Shown here: piece after piece, positions 1-8,585 of the stretch
Layout: every line of letters starts with the position of its first letter
Position numbering within the stretch: position 1 is the stretch's first letter
Assembly: GCA_025362395.1 (NCBI GenBank)
Contig: JANYGK010000005.1
Location: forward strand, 18,835 to 82,834
Origin: Bacteroidota bacterium
Lineage (GTDB): Bacteria > Bacteroidota > Bacteroidia > B-17B0 > Aurantibacillaceae
DNA: 64,000 bases
Reading direction: 5' to 3'
Translations under genes and position numbers: made by a program
The notes under the pieces: model-generated
The model's database searches: none
What the model was told of the DNA's origin: nothing
What the model saw: the letters and a program-made list of their open reading frames with translations, nothing else

Positions 1-605
1 GCTTGTGCCAACCTGCCAAACCTACCCCTGCTTGTAAAATGGGTATCAATAATACAACCGTTTAAAAGCCCGAGGCCTGAACTTATTTTTACATTTTCCT
101 TTAAAAGCGTTTCATGCGTTTCTGCTTCATACATCATTAATACCGGTGCAGCCATTGCCCCGGCACTTGTTCCCGCCACTATAAAATTAGGGTCATTATA
201 ATATTTTTCTTTTACAGCCTCTAAAATATCCGTATTGCCTAAAATGGTTGAAAGACGAAACTGATCGCCCCCACTAAATAATACGGCATGCGCTTCCTTA
301 ATGCGTTTTATAAAAATGGGGTTTTGCGAATCGGGGTGGTTACCGATACTGATGAACCCCACTTTTTTAAACCCTATGTGATTAAATGCTTTTTTATACA
401 TTTTATTTATCTCTATAGGAATCGAGGAAGCTGTGGTAATGATTTCGATTCCGCCTTTTTGTTTGGCGCTCGGAATTAATTGGTTTAAAATTTCCAATCT
501 TTTAATTTGTCTCGAGGTTACACTTTTAATAGTTGTCATCTCATCGCCCTTATCTTCAGCTCCGCCAATAACAATTAATTTTCCTTTTGGGATCTTTGAA
601 ATCAT
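1..605 (-). CDS. cphB: Cyanophycinase-like S51 peptidase, 3' end cut by window edge
   Basis: The first 201 codons of a protein beginning MISKIPKGKLIVIGGAEDKG, read on the minus strand and running off the left edge. The family hydrolyses cyanophycin (multi-L-arginyl-poly-aspartate) to beta-Asp-Arg dipeptides. Seen directly: GGAEDKGDE near the N-terminus, FSGGDQFRL, the nucleophile elbow GTSAGAMAAP with the catalytic Ser, and DTHFTSRGRFGRL, which matches the conserved substrate-binding block of cyanophycinases. Family members are usually about 270-300 residues, so roughly a quarter is outside the window. No cyanophycin synthetase is visible here, although the two genes are often adjacent. The family call is strong. 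Whether it acts on cyanophycin or another beta-aspartyl peptide is inferred. Confidence 0.88.
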   Translation of the reverse strand, partial: MISKIPKGKLIVIGGAEDKGDEMTTIKSVTSRQIKRLEILNQLIPSAKQKGGIEIITTASSIPIEINKMYKKAFNHIGFKKVGFISIGNHPDSQNPIFIKRIKEAHAVLFSGGDQFRLSTILGNTDILEAVKEKYYNDPNFIVAGTSAGAMAAPVLMMYEAETHETLLKENVKISSGLGLLNGCIIDTHFTSRGRFGRLAQ

Positions 606-710
606 AGATGTATTTTAAGAGTTTATGCAAAGGTGCTAAAATAAACTAATGTATTAAATTTACTTTTCCACCTTTAGTATGAGAAATGCATAACGAAGGA
701 ATAAAAATAA

Positions 711-863
711 TTATTCTGTTTCTAAAATTGCATTTATCAAATCCATTTGAGCTTGAAAGGGATTCCTGATCTCAAATTCAAATAATTGCATCAATTCTGA
801 TTTCTCAAAATCCCCGGTCGAACTTATTTCCTCTTCTTTATGATTTGTCGTATTTATTTCCAT
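711..863 (-). CDS. 50-residue protein resembling a histidine-kinase dimerisation helix without the His
   Basis: A short open frame of 50 codons that starts MEINTTNHKEEEISS and contains FEFEIRNPFQAQMDLINAIL. That stretch closely resembles the H-box of HisKA domains, such as the HEIRNPL of the kinase at 22081-23508, but the phosphoacceptor His is replaced by Phe. No ATPase domain follows. It sits alone between the cyanophycinase and the YihY gene. It may be a small decoy or antagonist that pairs with kinase helices, the remnant of a kinase, or a chance frame. The coherent acidic/amphipathic composition favours a real product, but this is inference. Confidence 0.45.
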   Translation of the reverse strand: MEINTTNHKEEEISSTGDFEKSELMQLFEFEIRNPFQAQMDLINAILETE

Positions 864-1091
864 AACACTTTATTAAAACATTTTTGAAATACAATTTATA
901 TACCTGCCTATTTAAAATTACTATTCATAATTATCACCCTCTAACATACCTTACTATCATATTTATACTGTATTGGCATCAGGTGCGTAGATTATATTCT
1001 ACATTATATTTTGTAAAAGCCTTTATTTATTTAGGTTCATTAATTTTAAGGCCTCAATACACCTAGTACCTTTTTTGATAATGAACGGTAT

Positions 1092-2054
1092 ATGAAAAAA
1101 ATAACTTTACATTTAAAAGACCTTTGGAGCATTACTAAAAAAACAACTGTGGCTTGGAATACAGCGGATCCTTTCAGGCAGAGCGCTGTTATTGCATACT
1201 ATGCTATTTTTTCGATACCCGCTTTATTGGTTATTATTATAACACTGGCAGGGTTTGCTTTTGGCAAGGAAGCTGTACAAGGCCAAATATCAATGCAAAT
1301 AGGCACAGCCATTGGTGCGGATGCAGCTAAGCAGGTTGAACAAATGATCACGAATGCAAGTACTCAAAAAAATTCAATATGGGCCACCATTATCAGTGTT
1401 ATTACACTTATTTTAGGATCAACCGGGGTGTTTGCACAATTACAGGTTTCACTAAATCAAATTTGGGAAGTAAAAGTAATTGCTAAAAAAAAATGGCTTA
1501 AAACCATCCGGGACCGTTTATTTTCATTCGGATTAATTCTTTCCATAGGGTTTTTATTGTTAATTTCTTTATTACTAACTGCGGGTTTATCTGTTTTTAG
1601 TGAATGGATAAAAACACACTTGCCTCATTTTATGCTGTTTGTTTTTATGCTTATTAATTTCTTTATATCGTTTGGTGTCATCACTGTTCTATTTGCTTTG
1701 ATGTTTAAAATTTTACCGGATGCACGCATTCACTGGCGAGATGTGTGGATTGGTTCCATTGCAACCGGGCTTTTATTTGTACTTGGTAAATTTGGCTTGG
1801 GATTTTATTTCGGTAAAGCAAACCCTGCCTCTACTTACGGCGCTGCAGGGTCCATTGTATTAATCATGCTATGGGTATCGTATTCTTGTATGATCGTATT
1901 TTATGGTGCAGAATTCACAAAACAATTTGCTGTTCATTTTGGCAGAAAAATAGAGCCGACAAAAGACGCGGAAATTATAAAATTACCGGAAGACAAAGAG
2001 CTAATCGCTGAAAAGAAAGAAGCGGTATCAAAAGAAGAAAACAAGAAGGGATGA
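1092..2054 (+). CDS. YihY/BrkB-family inner membrane protein
   Basis: A 320-residue integral membrane protein of the YihY/virulence factor BrkB family, once mis-called ribonuclease BN; molecular function is unsettled in the family. About six hydrophobic segments lie between residues 30 and 280. Family signatures are AYYAIFSIPALLVI near residue 35 and YGAAGSIVLIMLWVSY followed by FYGAEFTKQF near 255-285. The last 40 residues are charged (Lys/Glu-rich) and probably cytoplasmic. It stands alone; the next gene downstream is on the other strand. The family call is firm and the role unknown. Confidence 0.9.
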   Translation: MKKITLHLKDLWSITKKTTVAWNTADPFRQSAVIAYYAIFSIPALLVIIITLAGFAFGKEAVQGQISMQIGTAIGADAAKQVEQMITNASTQKNSIWATIISVITLILGSTGVFAQLQVSLNQIWEVKVIAKKKWLKTIRDRLFSFGLILSIGFLLLISLLLTAGLSVFSEWIKTHLPHFMLFVFMLINFFISFGVITVLFALMFKILPDARIHWRDVWIGSIATGLLFVLGKFGLGFYFGKANPASTYGAAGSIVLIMLWVSYSCMIVFYGAEFTKQFAVHFGRKIEPTKDAEIIKLPEDKELIAEKKEAVSKEENKKG

Positions 2055-2279
2055 TAAATGTGTGAAAATACATTCCTTTTATTTTAATTACATTAATTTT
2101 AATAAAGCTCTTAGTTAGCTCAGGAATTTCGCAACGTGTTATACAGGGATTTAATTTTACTTGGATTTAAAACAAATGATAGTGATACATTATAAAACGT
2201 TACTAAAATTTTTGAAATAAGGCCTAAAACAAATATGTTCTCTTTGGTTAAATTAAAGCGATAAGCGTATTAAAGGGTA

Positions 2280-2540
2280 TTAACCCATAAATTTACGAAG
2301 CTCCGTTTCAATACGTTTACAGCTTAAAAGCATTGGTTTATTATTTACAAATACATTTATAACAAAATTATTTATAACATAACTTCCTTCAATATCACCT
2401 AAAGGTGTAGAAATATTAAAAGAACCGCTATTAACATCGCCTGAAAATTTACCGTTTGCATTGGTTATACCTTCTTTTGCCTGCTGTACAATACTTTCAG
2501 GATCACTTGAAAATTCAATAGAAAAATTACATTTAGCCAT
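2280..2540 (-). CDS. Small hypothetical protein (86 aa)
   Basis: I do not recognise this protein. It is 86 residues, mostly beta-type sequence, with no signal peptide or membrane segment. A repeating pattern of short polar and hydrophobic runs (GDVNSGSFNISTPLGDIEGS) suggests a small beta-sandwich or barrel, and the C-terminal part ends in a charged helix (RIETELRKFMG). It is monocistronic, convergent with the YihY gene. Confidence 0.6.
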   Translation of the reverse strand: MAKCNFSIEFSSDPESIVQQAKEGITNANGKFSGDVNSGSFNISTPLGDIEGSYVINNFVINVFVNNKPMLLSCKRIETELRKFMG

Positions 2541-2867
2541 AACCGATTTACTTGGAGTTTATGCTTTCATGGCTACTATTGTGTGATACAAAGAAGAGAA
2601 GGAGGTCAAAAACATTTCCTTTAAAAAGGACTTTAAAAAGTTGGGATGGTTTCATGGATACAGTCATGTTTAAATGCAATCTAATGAATACAATTTTATG
2701 CCATACTAATTTTTATAGGTAATTCAATGGGGATAATTATCGGCACATCCTTTAATAAGCCTTCTGTTTTATCACAATTACAAGCCCTGTCATCACTTGT
2801 TATAAACCGGCCAAAGGGAATTGAATTTGCATAAGATTTATTATTGAATTTCAAAAACTTACCTTTT
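2541..2867. other. Intergenic region, no convincing gene
   Basis: About 330 bases between the divergent small hypothetical gene and the FAD/Rieske gene. A frame of about 50 codons on the minus strand lacks an ATG and a family signature, so I do not call it. The stretch presumably holds both divergent promoters, but I see no exact TAnnTTTG element with correct spacing. Confidence 0.4.
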
Positions 2868-4469
2868 ATGAAATATATTAATACAAATAATGTACAAGTG
2901 TTTACCGCGGGAACTCATCTTCCTTATTGGGTAGCATCAACCGAACCTATTGCTTACACTAAATTATCCGAAAACAAAAAAACAGACGTAGTAATTGTAG
3001 GCGGGGGGATTTCGGGAGTAACCATTGCTTATTGTTTATCTAAATCAGGTAAAAAAGTTATATTGGTAGAAGACGGTTATATAGGCAGCGGCGAAACAGG
3101 TAGAACAACCGCACATTTAGTTTCTGCTTTAGATGACCGTTACTATGACTTAGAAGCAAAATTTGGAGAAGCAAATGCAAAATTGATTGCGGAAAGCCAT
3201 ATAGCTGCTATTGATTTTATTGAAAGAACCGTTACTGCAGAAAATATTGATTGCGACTTTGAACGCGTAAAAGGATATTTATTTTTACATCCTACCGATA
3301 AACCGGATTCTTTGGATAAAGAATTTGAAGCGGCAAAGAAAGCAGGAATAGATTTAGAATTTACAACTATCGCGTTAGGTGATAATAATCACAAAGCGTT
3401 ACAGTTTAATAACCAAGGGCAATTTCATCCTTTAAAATATATTAAAACTTTATGTGAGCTTATTGTAAAGAATGGCGGTGAAATTTATACAAATACCCAC
3501 GCCAAAGAAATTGACTACACAGGCATTACCACTAATGAAGGTTTTAATGTAAGCGCTCAAAGCATTGTAATAGCCACAAACAGCCCGGTAAATAATAAAT
3601 ACATGATGCACCTGAGGCAATATGCATACCGTACCTATGTGATAGGCTCTAAAATCCCGAAAGGATCTTTACCAACCGCACTGTGGTGGGATACAGGTAA
3701 TTTTGAAGCCAATTCAGAGATTGCCCCTTACCATTATATACGCATCCAAAAATTTGACGATGAACACGATCTTTTAATTATAGGAGGCGAAGATCATCCT
3801 ACGGGTTTAGCAGATGCAGAGCATATTTTGGAAGAGGACCGTTATACTTTATTAGAGAAATGGGGTAAGGAACATTTTCCTCAAATGGAAAAAATTAATT
3901 ATAAATGGTCAGGACAGGTAATGGAACCTATGGATTCATTGGCATATATAGGCCACAACCCTTTAGATAAAGACAACGTGTACATTGTAACCGGCGATTC
4001 CGGTAACGGAATGACACATGGAACTATCGCCGGTATATTGATCACAGACCTGATCAATGATAAAAAAAATAATTGGCGGGAGGTATATAGCCCGGCGCGT
4101 TTTAAATTATTTAAGGCCGGAAAAACATTTTTTAAAGAATTTGTAGGTGGTTTTGTGAGCTACCTTAAAACTAAACCAAAACACCTGGACAATACAGGCT
4201 TAAAAGATATTAAGCAAAAAGAAGGAAAAATAATTGAATTTGACGGTGAGAAATTAGGCGCTTACAGAGATGAAAATGATGATGTGCATTTTGTAGAAGT
4301 AGAATGCACGCATTTGGGATGTATCATAAAGTGGAACAATGATGAAAAAAGTTGGGATTGCCCTTGCCACGGAAGCCGATTTACACATCAGGGTGAGGTG
4401 CTGAATGGCCCTGCTAATAAGCCATTAAGACATTATTCGCAACACAAGGATTTTTTAACTAATATTTAA
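2868..4469 (+). CDS. FAD-dependent oxidoreductase (DAO fold) with C-terminal Rieske [2Fe-2S] domain
   Basis: About 533 residues from the ATG at 2868 (MKYINTNN); an upstream TTG at 2844 is possible but less likely. The N-terminal domain is a D-amino-acid-oxidase/glycine-oxidase-type flavoprotein: VVIVGGGISGVTIAYCLS is the dinucleotide-binding GxGxxG and GDSGNGMTHG lies in the distal FAD contact. The last about 90 residues form a Rieske domain with both cluster-binding motifs, CTHLGC and CPCHGSRF. Such fusions are common near stress genes in Bacteroidota and soil bacteria; the electron donor and substrate are unknown. DUF3606 and topoisomerase IB genes follow with gaps of 10 and 15 bases, consistent with one transcript. 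Confidence 0.88.
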   Translation: MKYINTNNVQVFTAGTHLPYWVASTEPIAYTKLSENKKTDVVIVGGGISGVTIAYCLSKSGKKVILVEDGYIGSGETGRTTAHLVSALDDRYYDLEAKFGEANAKLIAESHIAAIDFIERTVTAENIDCDFERVKGYLFLHPTDKPDSLDKEFEAAKKAGIDLEFTTIALGDNNHKALQFNNQGQFHPLKYIKTLCELIVKNGGEIYTNTHAKEIDYTGITTNEGFNVSAQSIVIATNSPVNNKYMMHLRQYAYRTYVIGSKIPKGSLPTALWWDTGNFEANSEIAPYHYIRIQKFDDEHDLLIIGGEDHPTGLADAEHILEEDRYTLLEKWGKEHFPQMEKINYKWSGQVMEPMDSLAYIGHNPLDKDNVYIVTGDSGNGMTHGTIAGILITDLINDKKNNWREVYSPARFKLFKAGKTFFKEFVGGFVSYLKTKPKHLDNTGLKDIKQKEGKIIEFDGEKLGAYRDENDDVHFVEVECTHLGCIIKWNNDEKSWDCPCHGSRFTHQGEVLNGPANKPLRHYSQHKDFLTNI

Positions 4470-4479
4470 TACTTAAAGC

Positions 4480-4692
4480 ATGAAGCCAAAAGATACATTG
4501 ATTCACCCGGAGGACAGTAGTAATTTACTTTACTGGACAAAAAAATGGGGCGTAACCATTCGCCAGTTAAATGATGCCATTCTTTATACGGGAAGTGTAA
4601 GCCCGGCACGTATCAAAGAATATCTTAAAAAAGATACTTGGTATTATTCGCCTGTTACGGGGTTATTTAAAATTTTTGGAATTAAGGTTTAA
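4480..4692 (+). CDS. DUF3606 small protein
   Basis: A 70-residue protein with the DUF3606 pattern: LLYWTKKWGVTIRQLNDAI, then a Gly/Ser turn and a second helix (ARIKEYLKK). The fold is a compact helical pair of unknown function, often met beside DNA-repair and stress genes. The C-terminal 15 residues (YYSPVTGLFKIFGIKV) extend past the usual domain. It is sandwiched in the FAD/Rieske-topoisomerase-Ku run. Confidence 0.75.
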   Translation: MKPKDTLIHPEDSSNLLYWTKKWGVTIRQLNDAILYTGSVSPARIKEYLKKDTWYYSPVTGLFKIFGIKV

Positions 4693-4707
4693 TATATATA
4701 AAAGTTT

Positions 4708-5811
4708 ATGTTGAATTTTACAGAGGAAATTACGCTTTCCAATAAAAAAATAAAAACTATTTTACACGATCCCGAGAAGAGTGCGGCTGCCATAAACCTT
4801 GTGCATGTTCACGATAATCAACCCGGTATTAACCGTATAAAAAAAGGAAAGAAATTTATTTATGTGAGAGGAAAGAAAACAATTGAAGACGAGGCTTCTT
4901 TAATGCGAATAAAAAAACTTGTACTTCCGCCCGCATGGCAAAATGTATGGATCTGTACGGAGGAAAACGGACATCTACAAGCTACAGGCATAGATCTTAA
5001 AAAAAGGAAACAATACAAGTACCATACACTTTGGAATTCATTAAGAAATCATACAAAATTCTACAGGCTGTATGAATTCGGGAATTCTATCCCTACCATC
5101 AGGCAGCAACTGGAAAAAGACCTTTCTAAACAGGGACTGCCTCTCGAAAAAGTGTTAGCCGCTGTTGTATGCCTTATGGAAAGCACAAGTATACGTGTAG
5201 GCAATAACATGTATGAAAAATTATATGGTTCATTCGGCCTGACAACTTTAAAAGATAAGCATGTCAAGATAACCGGAACTCATATTCAATTTATTTTTAA
5301 AGGAAAAAAAGGCGTTTCGCATAATATCAATCTCAGCAGTAAACGCCTGGCAAATATAGTAAAGCAGTGTAGGGACATTCCCGGAAAAGAATTGTTTCAA
5401 TATTATGATGAGGCGGGTAATCATAAATGTATTGATTCAGGAATGGTGAACCGATACTTAAAAACAATAAGCGGTGAAGATTTTACAGCAAAAGATTTCA
5501 GAACCTGGGCAGGCTCCGTACATGCCTTATTAGCATTTAAAGAAATAGGAAAGTGCGATACCGTAACAGGGACTAAAAAAAATATAGTAGCTGCAATCGA
5601 CCTTGTAGCAAAACATTTAGGAAATACGCGAACAGTTTGCAAAAAATACTACGTTCATCCGTCAATTATTGACCTGTATGAAAAGCAAAATTTACATGCG
5701 TATTTATTGGAGATGGATAAGCCCCAAGCGGCAAAAGAAAAATCAGGTTTAACATCGGAAGAAAAACTGCTGATGAAAATTTTGGAAAAAGAAGGTTTAA
5801 CATTAAAATAA
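4708..5811 (+). CDS. DNA topoisomerase IB (poxvirus-type)
   Basis: A 367-residue type IB topoisomerase, which relaxes supercoils through a 3'-phosphotyrosyl intermediate. The N-terminal domain has the bacterial signature [12 protein letters not shown]. The catalytic core shows STSIRVGN (first active-site Arg), [16 protein letters not shown] (second Arg) and KKYYVHPSI near residue 315, where the Tyr before VHP is the expected nucleophile. It is complete compared with bacterial homologues of 330-370 residues. Only five bases separate it from ku, which suggests cotranscription and a role in break or topology repair. Confidence 0.93.
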   Translation: MLNFTEEITLSNKKIKTILHDPEKSAAAINLVHVHDNQPGINRIKKGKKFIYVRGKKTIEDEASLMRIKKLVLPPAWQNVWICTEENGHLQATGIDLKKRKQYKYHTLWNSLRNHTKFYRLYEFGNSIPTIRQQLEKDLSKQGLPLEKVLAAVVCLMESTSIRVGNNMYEKLYGSFGLTTLKDKHVKITGTHIQFIFKGKKGVSHNINLSSKRLANIVKQCRDIPGKELFQYYDEAGNHKCIDSGMVNRYLKTISGEDFTAKDFRTWAGSVHALLAFKEIGKCDTVTGTKKNIVAAIDLVAKHLGNTRTVCKKYYVHPSIIDLYEKQNLHAYLLEMDKPQAAKEKSGLTSEEKLLMKILEKEGLTLK

Positions 5812-5816
5812 TAAAT

Positions 5817-6605
5817 ATGAGATCAATATGGACAGGCGCAATAGGCTTTGGTTTAGTAAACATTCCCATTAAAATGTACAGCGCTACAGAAACAAGTACA
5901 CTTGATCTTGACATGCTTGATAAAAAAGATCATTCAAATATTCACTTTATGCGTGTAAACGAAAAAACCGGCAAAGAAGTAAAGTGGGAAAATATTGTGA
6001 AAGGATATAAGCTTCCCAATGATAAATATGTGGTTTTAACTGATAAAGATTTTGAAAGCGCAAGCGCCAAAAAAACAAGAAGCATTGACATTACCAACTT
6101 TGTAAAAGAAGAGGAGATTGAAAGTATGTATTATGAAACACCATATTATTTAGAGCCTGATAAATCAGGAGTGAGGGCTTACGCCTTATTGCGTGAAGCA
6201 TTAATGAAAACAGGCAAAGTTGGCATAGCTACATTTGTAATGCGTAATAAAGAAACACTGGCTGTTTTAAGGGCTAACGAAAAAGTAATTGTTTTAAACC
6301 GTATCAGGTTTGAAGAAGAGATCAGGAATCCCGAAGAATTAGCGTTACCTCCAAAAACGGCAGTGAAAGCGGCTGAATTAAAAATGGCAGTAACATTAAT
6401 AAATCAGCTCAGCGAAAAGTTTGACATCAAAAAATATAAAGACACGTATACTTCCGATCTTTTAAAAGTGATAAAAGCAAAAGCAAAAGGTATAAAAACA
6501 AAAGAGCCGAATTTAAAAGTTGTACACAGCAAATCAAAAGATATTATGGCACAGTTAAAAGAAAGTCTGACCGGCACACTTACCAAACATAAAAAGGCGT
6601 CGTAA
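5817..6605 (+). CDS. ku: Prokaryotic Ku, NHEJ DNA-end-binding protein
   Basis: A 262-residue Ku protein beginning [20 protein letters not shown], the family hallmark. Bacterial Ku forms a homodimeric ring on double-strand DNA ends and recruits LigD. The ring-forming core covers about residues 1-215, including [21 protein letters not shown] Lys-rich C-terminal tail follows, as in other bacterial Ku proteins, where it contacts DNA. It directly follows topoisomerase IB, a pairing seen in other Bacteroidota. No ligD is in the window, so a working NHEJ pathway would need one elsewhere. Confidence 0.95.
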   Translation: MRSIWTGAIGFGLVNIPIKMYSATETSTLDLDMLDKKDHSNIHFMRVNEKTGKEVKWENIVKGYKLPNDKYVVLTDKDFESASAKKTRSIDITNFVKEEEIESMYYETPYYLEPDKSGVRAYALLREALMKTGKVGIATFVMRNKETLAVLRANEKVIVLNRIRFEEEIRNPEELALPPKTAVKAAELKMAVTLINQLSEKFDIKKYKDTYTSDLLKVIKAKAKGIKTKEPNLKVVHSKSKDIMAQLKESLTGTLTKHKKAS

Positions 6606-6664
6606 CCGGCCGGCATAAAATTTACTGCATTCAATATAACTTAACCATTACTAAAATAAACAAC

Positions 6665-7243
6665 ATGACACTTAAAACCACTTTAAACACAGCCCTTTTA
6701 TGCTTTGGGATTACCTTAGCAACCACTTCTTGCTCAAACAATGAAACTAAAGATTCTAAAGAAGAAGCTGAAGAAATGAACGAAAGCAAGTTTGATAATG
6801 ACGGAGAAAAATCTGCCGACAAATTAGTTCACGCGTATTCCGCTAATCTATTTGAAATTAAAGCGGCCGAAAACGCTTCCGCGCATGCTACTACTCCTGA
6901 AGTAAAAAAACTAAGTATGATGTTAGTAGAAGCTCATACAAAAATGAATGCTGATGTTAAAATGCTTGCAGACAAAAAACAAATTTCTTTACCTACAGAC
7001 CTTACCGAAGAGCAAAGAAAAGATATTGAAAAGCTGGCGGAAAAAACAGGCCTCGACTACGATAAAGCATTTACGGATAAAATGAAAAACAAACACGAAG
7101 ACGCTTTAAATTTTTACGAAAAAACCGCTGAAAAATGCGATGATGCTGATATTAAAAATTGGGCTTCCACCACAGTTCCCGAAGTACGGTCGCATTTAGA
7201 TATGGTATTGGTTACTGAAAACGCTTTGAAGGATAAAAAATAA
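6665..7243 (+). CDS. DUF4142 lipoprotein (ferritin-like helical bundle)
   Basis: A 192-residue lipoprotein: signal peptide, then the lipobox LATTSCSNN with Cys at about residue 23. The body matches DUF4142, a four-helix ferritin-like fold without obvious metal ligands, seen as HTKMNADVKMLADKKQISLP and KNKHEDALNFYEKTAEKCDD. Proteins of this family are linked to stress and envelope functions, but no activity is established. It is followed by a strong hairpin terminator, so the run from the FAD/Rieske gene probably ends here. Confidence 0.82.
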   Translation: MTLKTTLNTALLCFGITLATTSCSNNETKDSKEEAEEMNESKFDNDGEKSADKLVHAYSANLFEIKAAENASAHATTPEVKKLSMMLVEAHTKMNADVKMLADKKQISLPTDLTEEQRKDIEKLAEKTGLDYDKAFTDKMKNKHEDALNFYEKTAEKCDDADIKNWASTTVPEVRSHLDMVLVTENALKDKK

Positions 7244-7263
7244 ACCAACTGTTACACTACAAA

Positions 7264-7313
7264 TTAATTAACGTAAAAAAAGGCTTATTAAAGCCTTTTT
7301 TTACGTTAATTAA
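7264..7313 (+). terminator. Very long perfect inverted repeat, likely terminator
   Basis: Two 23-base arms (7264-7286 and 7291-7313) are perfectly complementary around the loop ATTA. The arms contain A7 and T7 tracts flanking GGCTT/AAGCC. The T tract lies inside the right arm, so the hairpin acts as a terminator on either strand. It lies 20 bases after the DUF4142 stop. Confidence 0.8.
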
Positions 7314-7472
7314 GAACGAGTGAGAAATAATTTCCACACTATTGCAATTTATGAATATGAATGTTACGGTAAACATGCGCAAAAAAGCACATTAACCGTA
7401 TTTTGTAAAGTTTTAGTATTTATCAATAAATGGCATATAATTTTATAATATGAATCAACTTCTTCTTAAACT

Positions 7473-8564
7473 ATGAAAACATCAGTAGCATTGCCATTTT
7501 ATTTAAAATGTTCCCAAATTATAATGGGTACAGTAGCATTTTTTTATATTATGTATATAGGGCACGATATTATTGTTCCCCTTATATTTTCTACTATATT
7601 AGCTATCCTGCTTAATCCTGTTGTTAATTTTTTGTCGCGGAAACTAAACAGGATTGTCTCCATTTTTATTGCCATTATTTTGGCCATGGTAATAGTTTCC
7701 GCCCTGTTTTATTTTATAGGCTCTCAACTTGCCATGTTCAGCGATTCTTTTCCCGTGCTGAAACAGAAATTCAGTGGATACTTCGCCGATACTATTTCAT
7801 GGGTATCTGATACATTTAATATAAGCACCCCTAAAATAAAAGCATGGATCGCAAAAACAAAAGCTAAGGGACTGGACGGAGGTGGCGCTATGATCAGTGA
7901 TACATTATTGTCTATTACGGGGGCCTTAATTGTATTGTTATTGGTACCTGTTTACATTTTTTTAATTTTATTTTACAAACCTTTGTTACTTGACTTTATC
8001 GCGATGTGTTTTTCATCCTCAAAACATAGTACCGTTAAAGAAGTGTTGCAGGAAACAAGAAGATTGATCCAAAGTTATTTGGTTGGTTTATTATTGGAAG
8101 CCGCTTTAGTTGCCACCTTAAATTCGGTAGGACTTTTATTTATAGGTGTAGAATATGCCATATTACTAGGTGTTATAGGCGCTATCCTAAATATGATTCC
8201 TTACATAGGAGGAATTGTTGCTATTTCGTTACCTATGATTATGGCTTTAACCACGCAATCACTTAGTGCATCCTTTGCAGTTTTGATATTATATTGTGTT
8301 GTTCAAATTATCGATAATAATTTCTTTGTTCCTAAAATTGTAGCATCAAAAGTTAAGATCAATGCACTCATATCAATTGTTGTTGTCTTAATAGGCGGAG
8401 CCCTATGGGGCGTAGGGGGCATGTTTTTATCCATTCCTCTTACAGCCATCATTAAAGTTATTTGCGACCGTATAGAACCTCTACAGCCCTTAGGATTTTT
8501 ATTGGGGGATACAATGCCGGAAATTGGGAAAAATATTTTAAGCTTTAGAAAACCAACAAAATAA
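7473..8564 (+). CDS. AI-2E family (PF01594) transporter/permease
   Basis: A 363-residue membrane protein with about eight hydrophobic segments, typical of the AI-2E/TqsA/PerM family of putative exporters. Family features: an N-terminal pair of helices (VPLIFSTILAILLNPVVNFL), a soluble loop around residues 90-140, and the conserved stretch AILLGVIGAILNMIPYIGG near 230, with GGALWGVGGMFLSIPLTA near the C-terminus. Substrates vary (AI-2, Na+/H+, others), so none is assigned. The PqiA-like gene follows after 21 bases. A paralogue is at 13009-14121. Confidence 0.88.
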   Translation: MKTSVALPFYLKCSQIIMGTVAFFYIMYIGHDIIVPLIFSTILAILLNPVVNFLSRKLNRIVSIFIAIILAMVIVSALFYFIGSQLAMFSDSFPVLKQKFSGYFADTISWVSDTFNISTPKIKAWIAKTKAKGLDGGGAMISDTLLSITGALIVLLLVPVYIFLILFYKPLLLDFIAMCFSSSKHSTVKEVLQETRRLIQSYLVGLLLEAALVATLNSVGLLFIGVEYAILLGVIGAILNMIPYIGGIVAISLPMIMALTTQSLSASFAVLILYCVVQIIDNNFFVPKIVASKVKINALISIVVVLIGGALWGVGGMFLSIPLTAIIKVICDRIEPLQPLGFLLGDTMPEIGKNILSFRKPTK

Positions 8565-8585
8565 AATTCACTTAAATAATGATGT

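Noticed and set aside
2690..2867. About 50-codon frame on the minus strand upstream of the FAD/Rieske gene
   Set aside because: It needs a TTG start, overlaps the divergent promoter region and has no family signature.
2844..4469. Upstream TTG start for the FAD/Rieske protein
   Set aside because: The ATG at 2868 gives a normal N-terminus, and the extra eight residues add no family feature.
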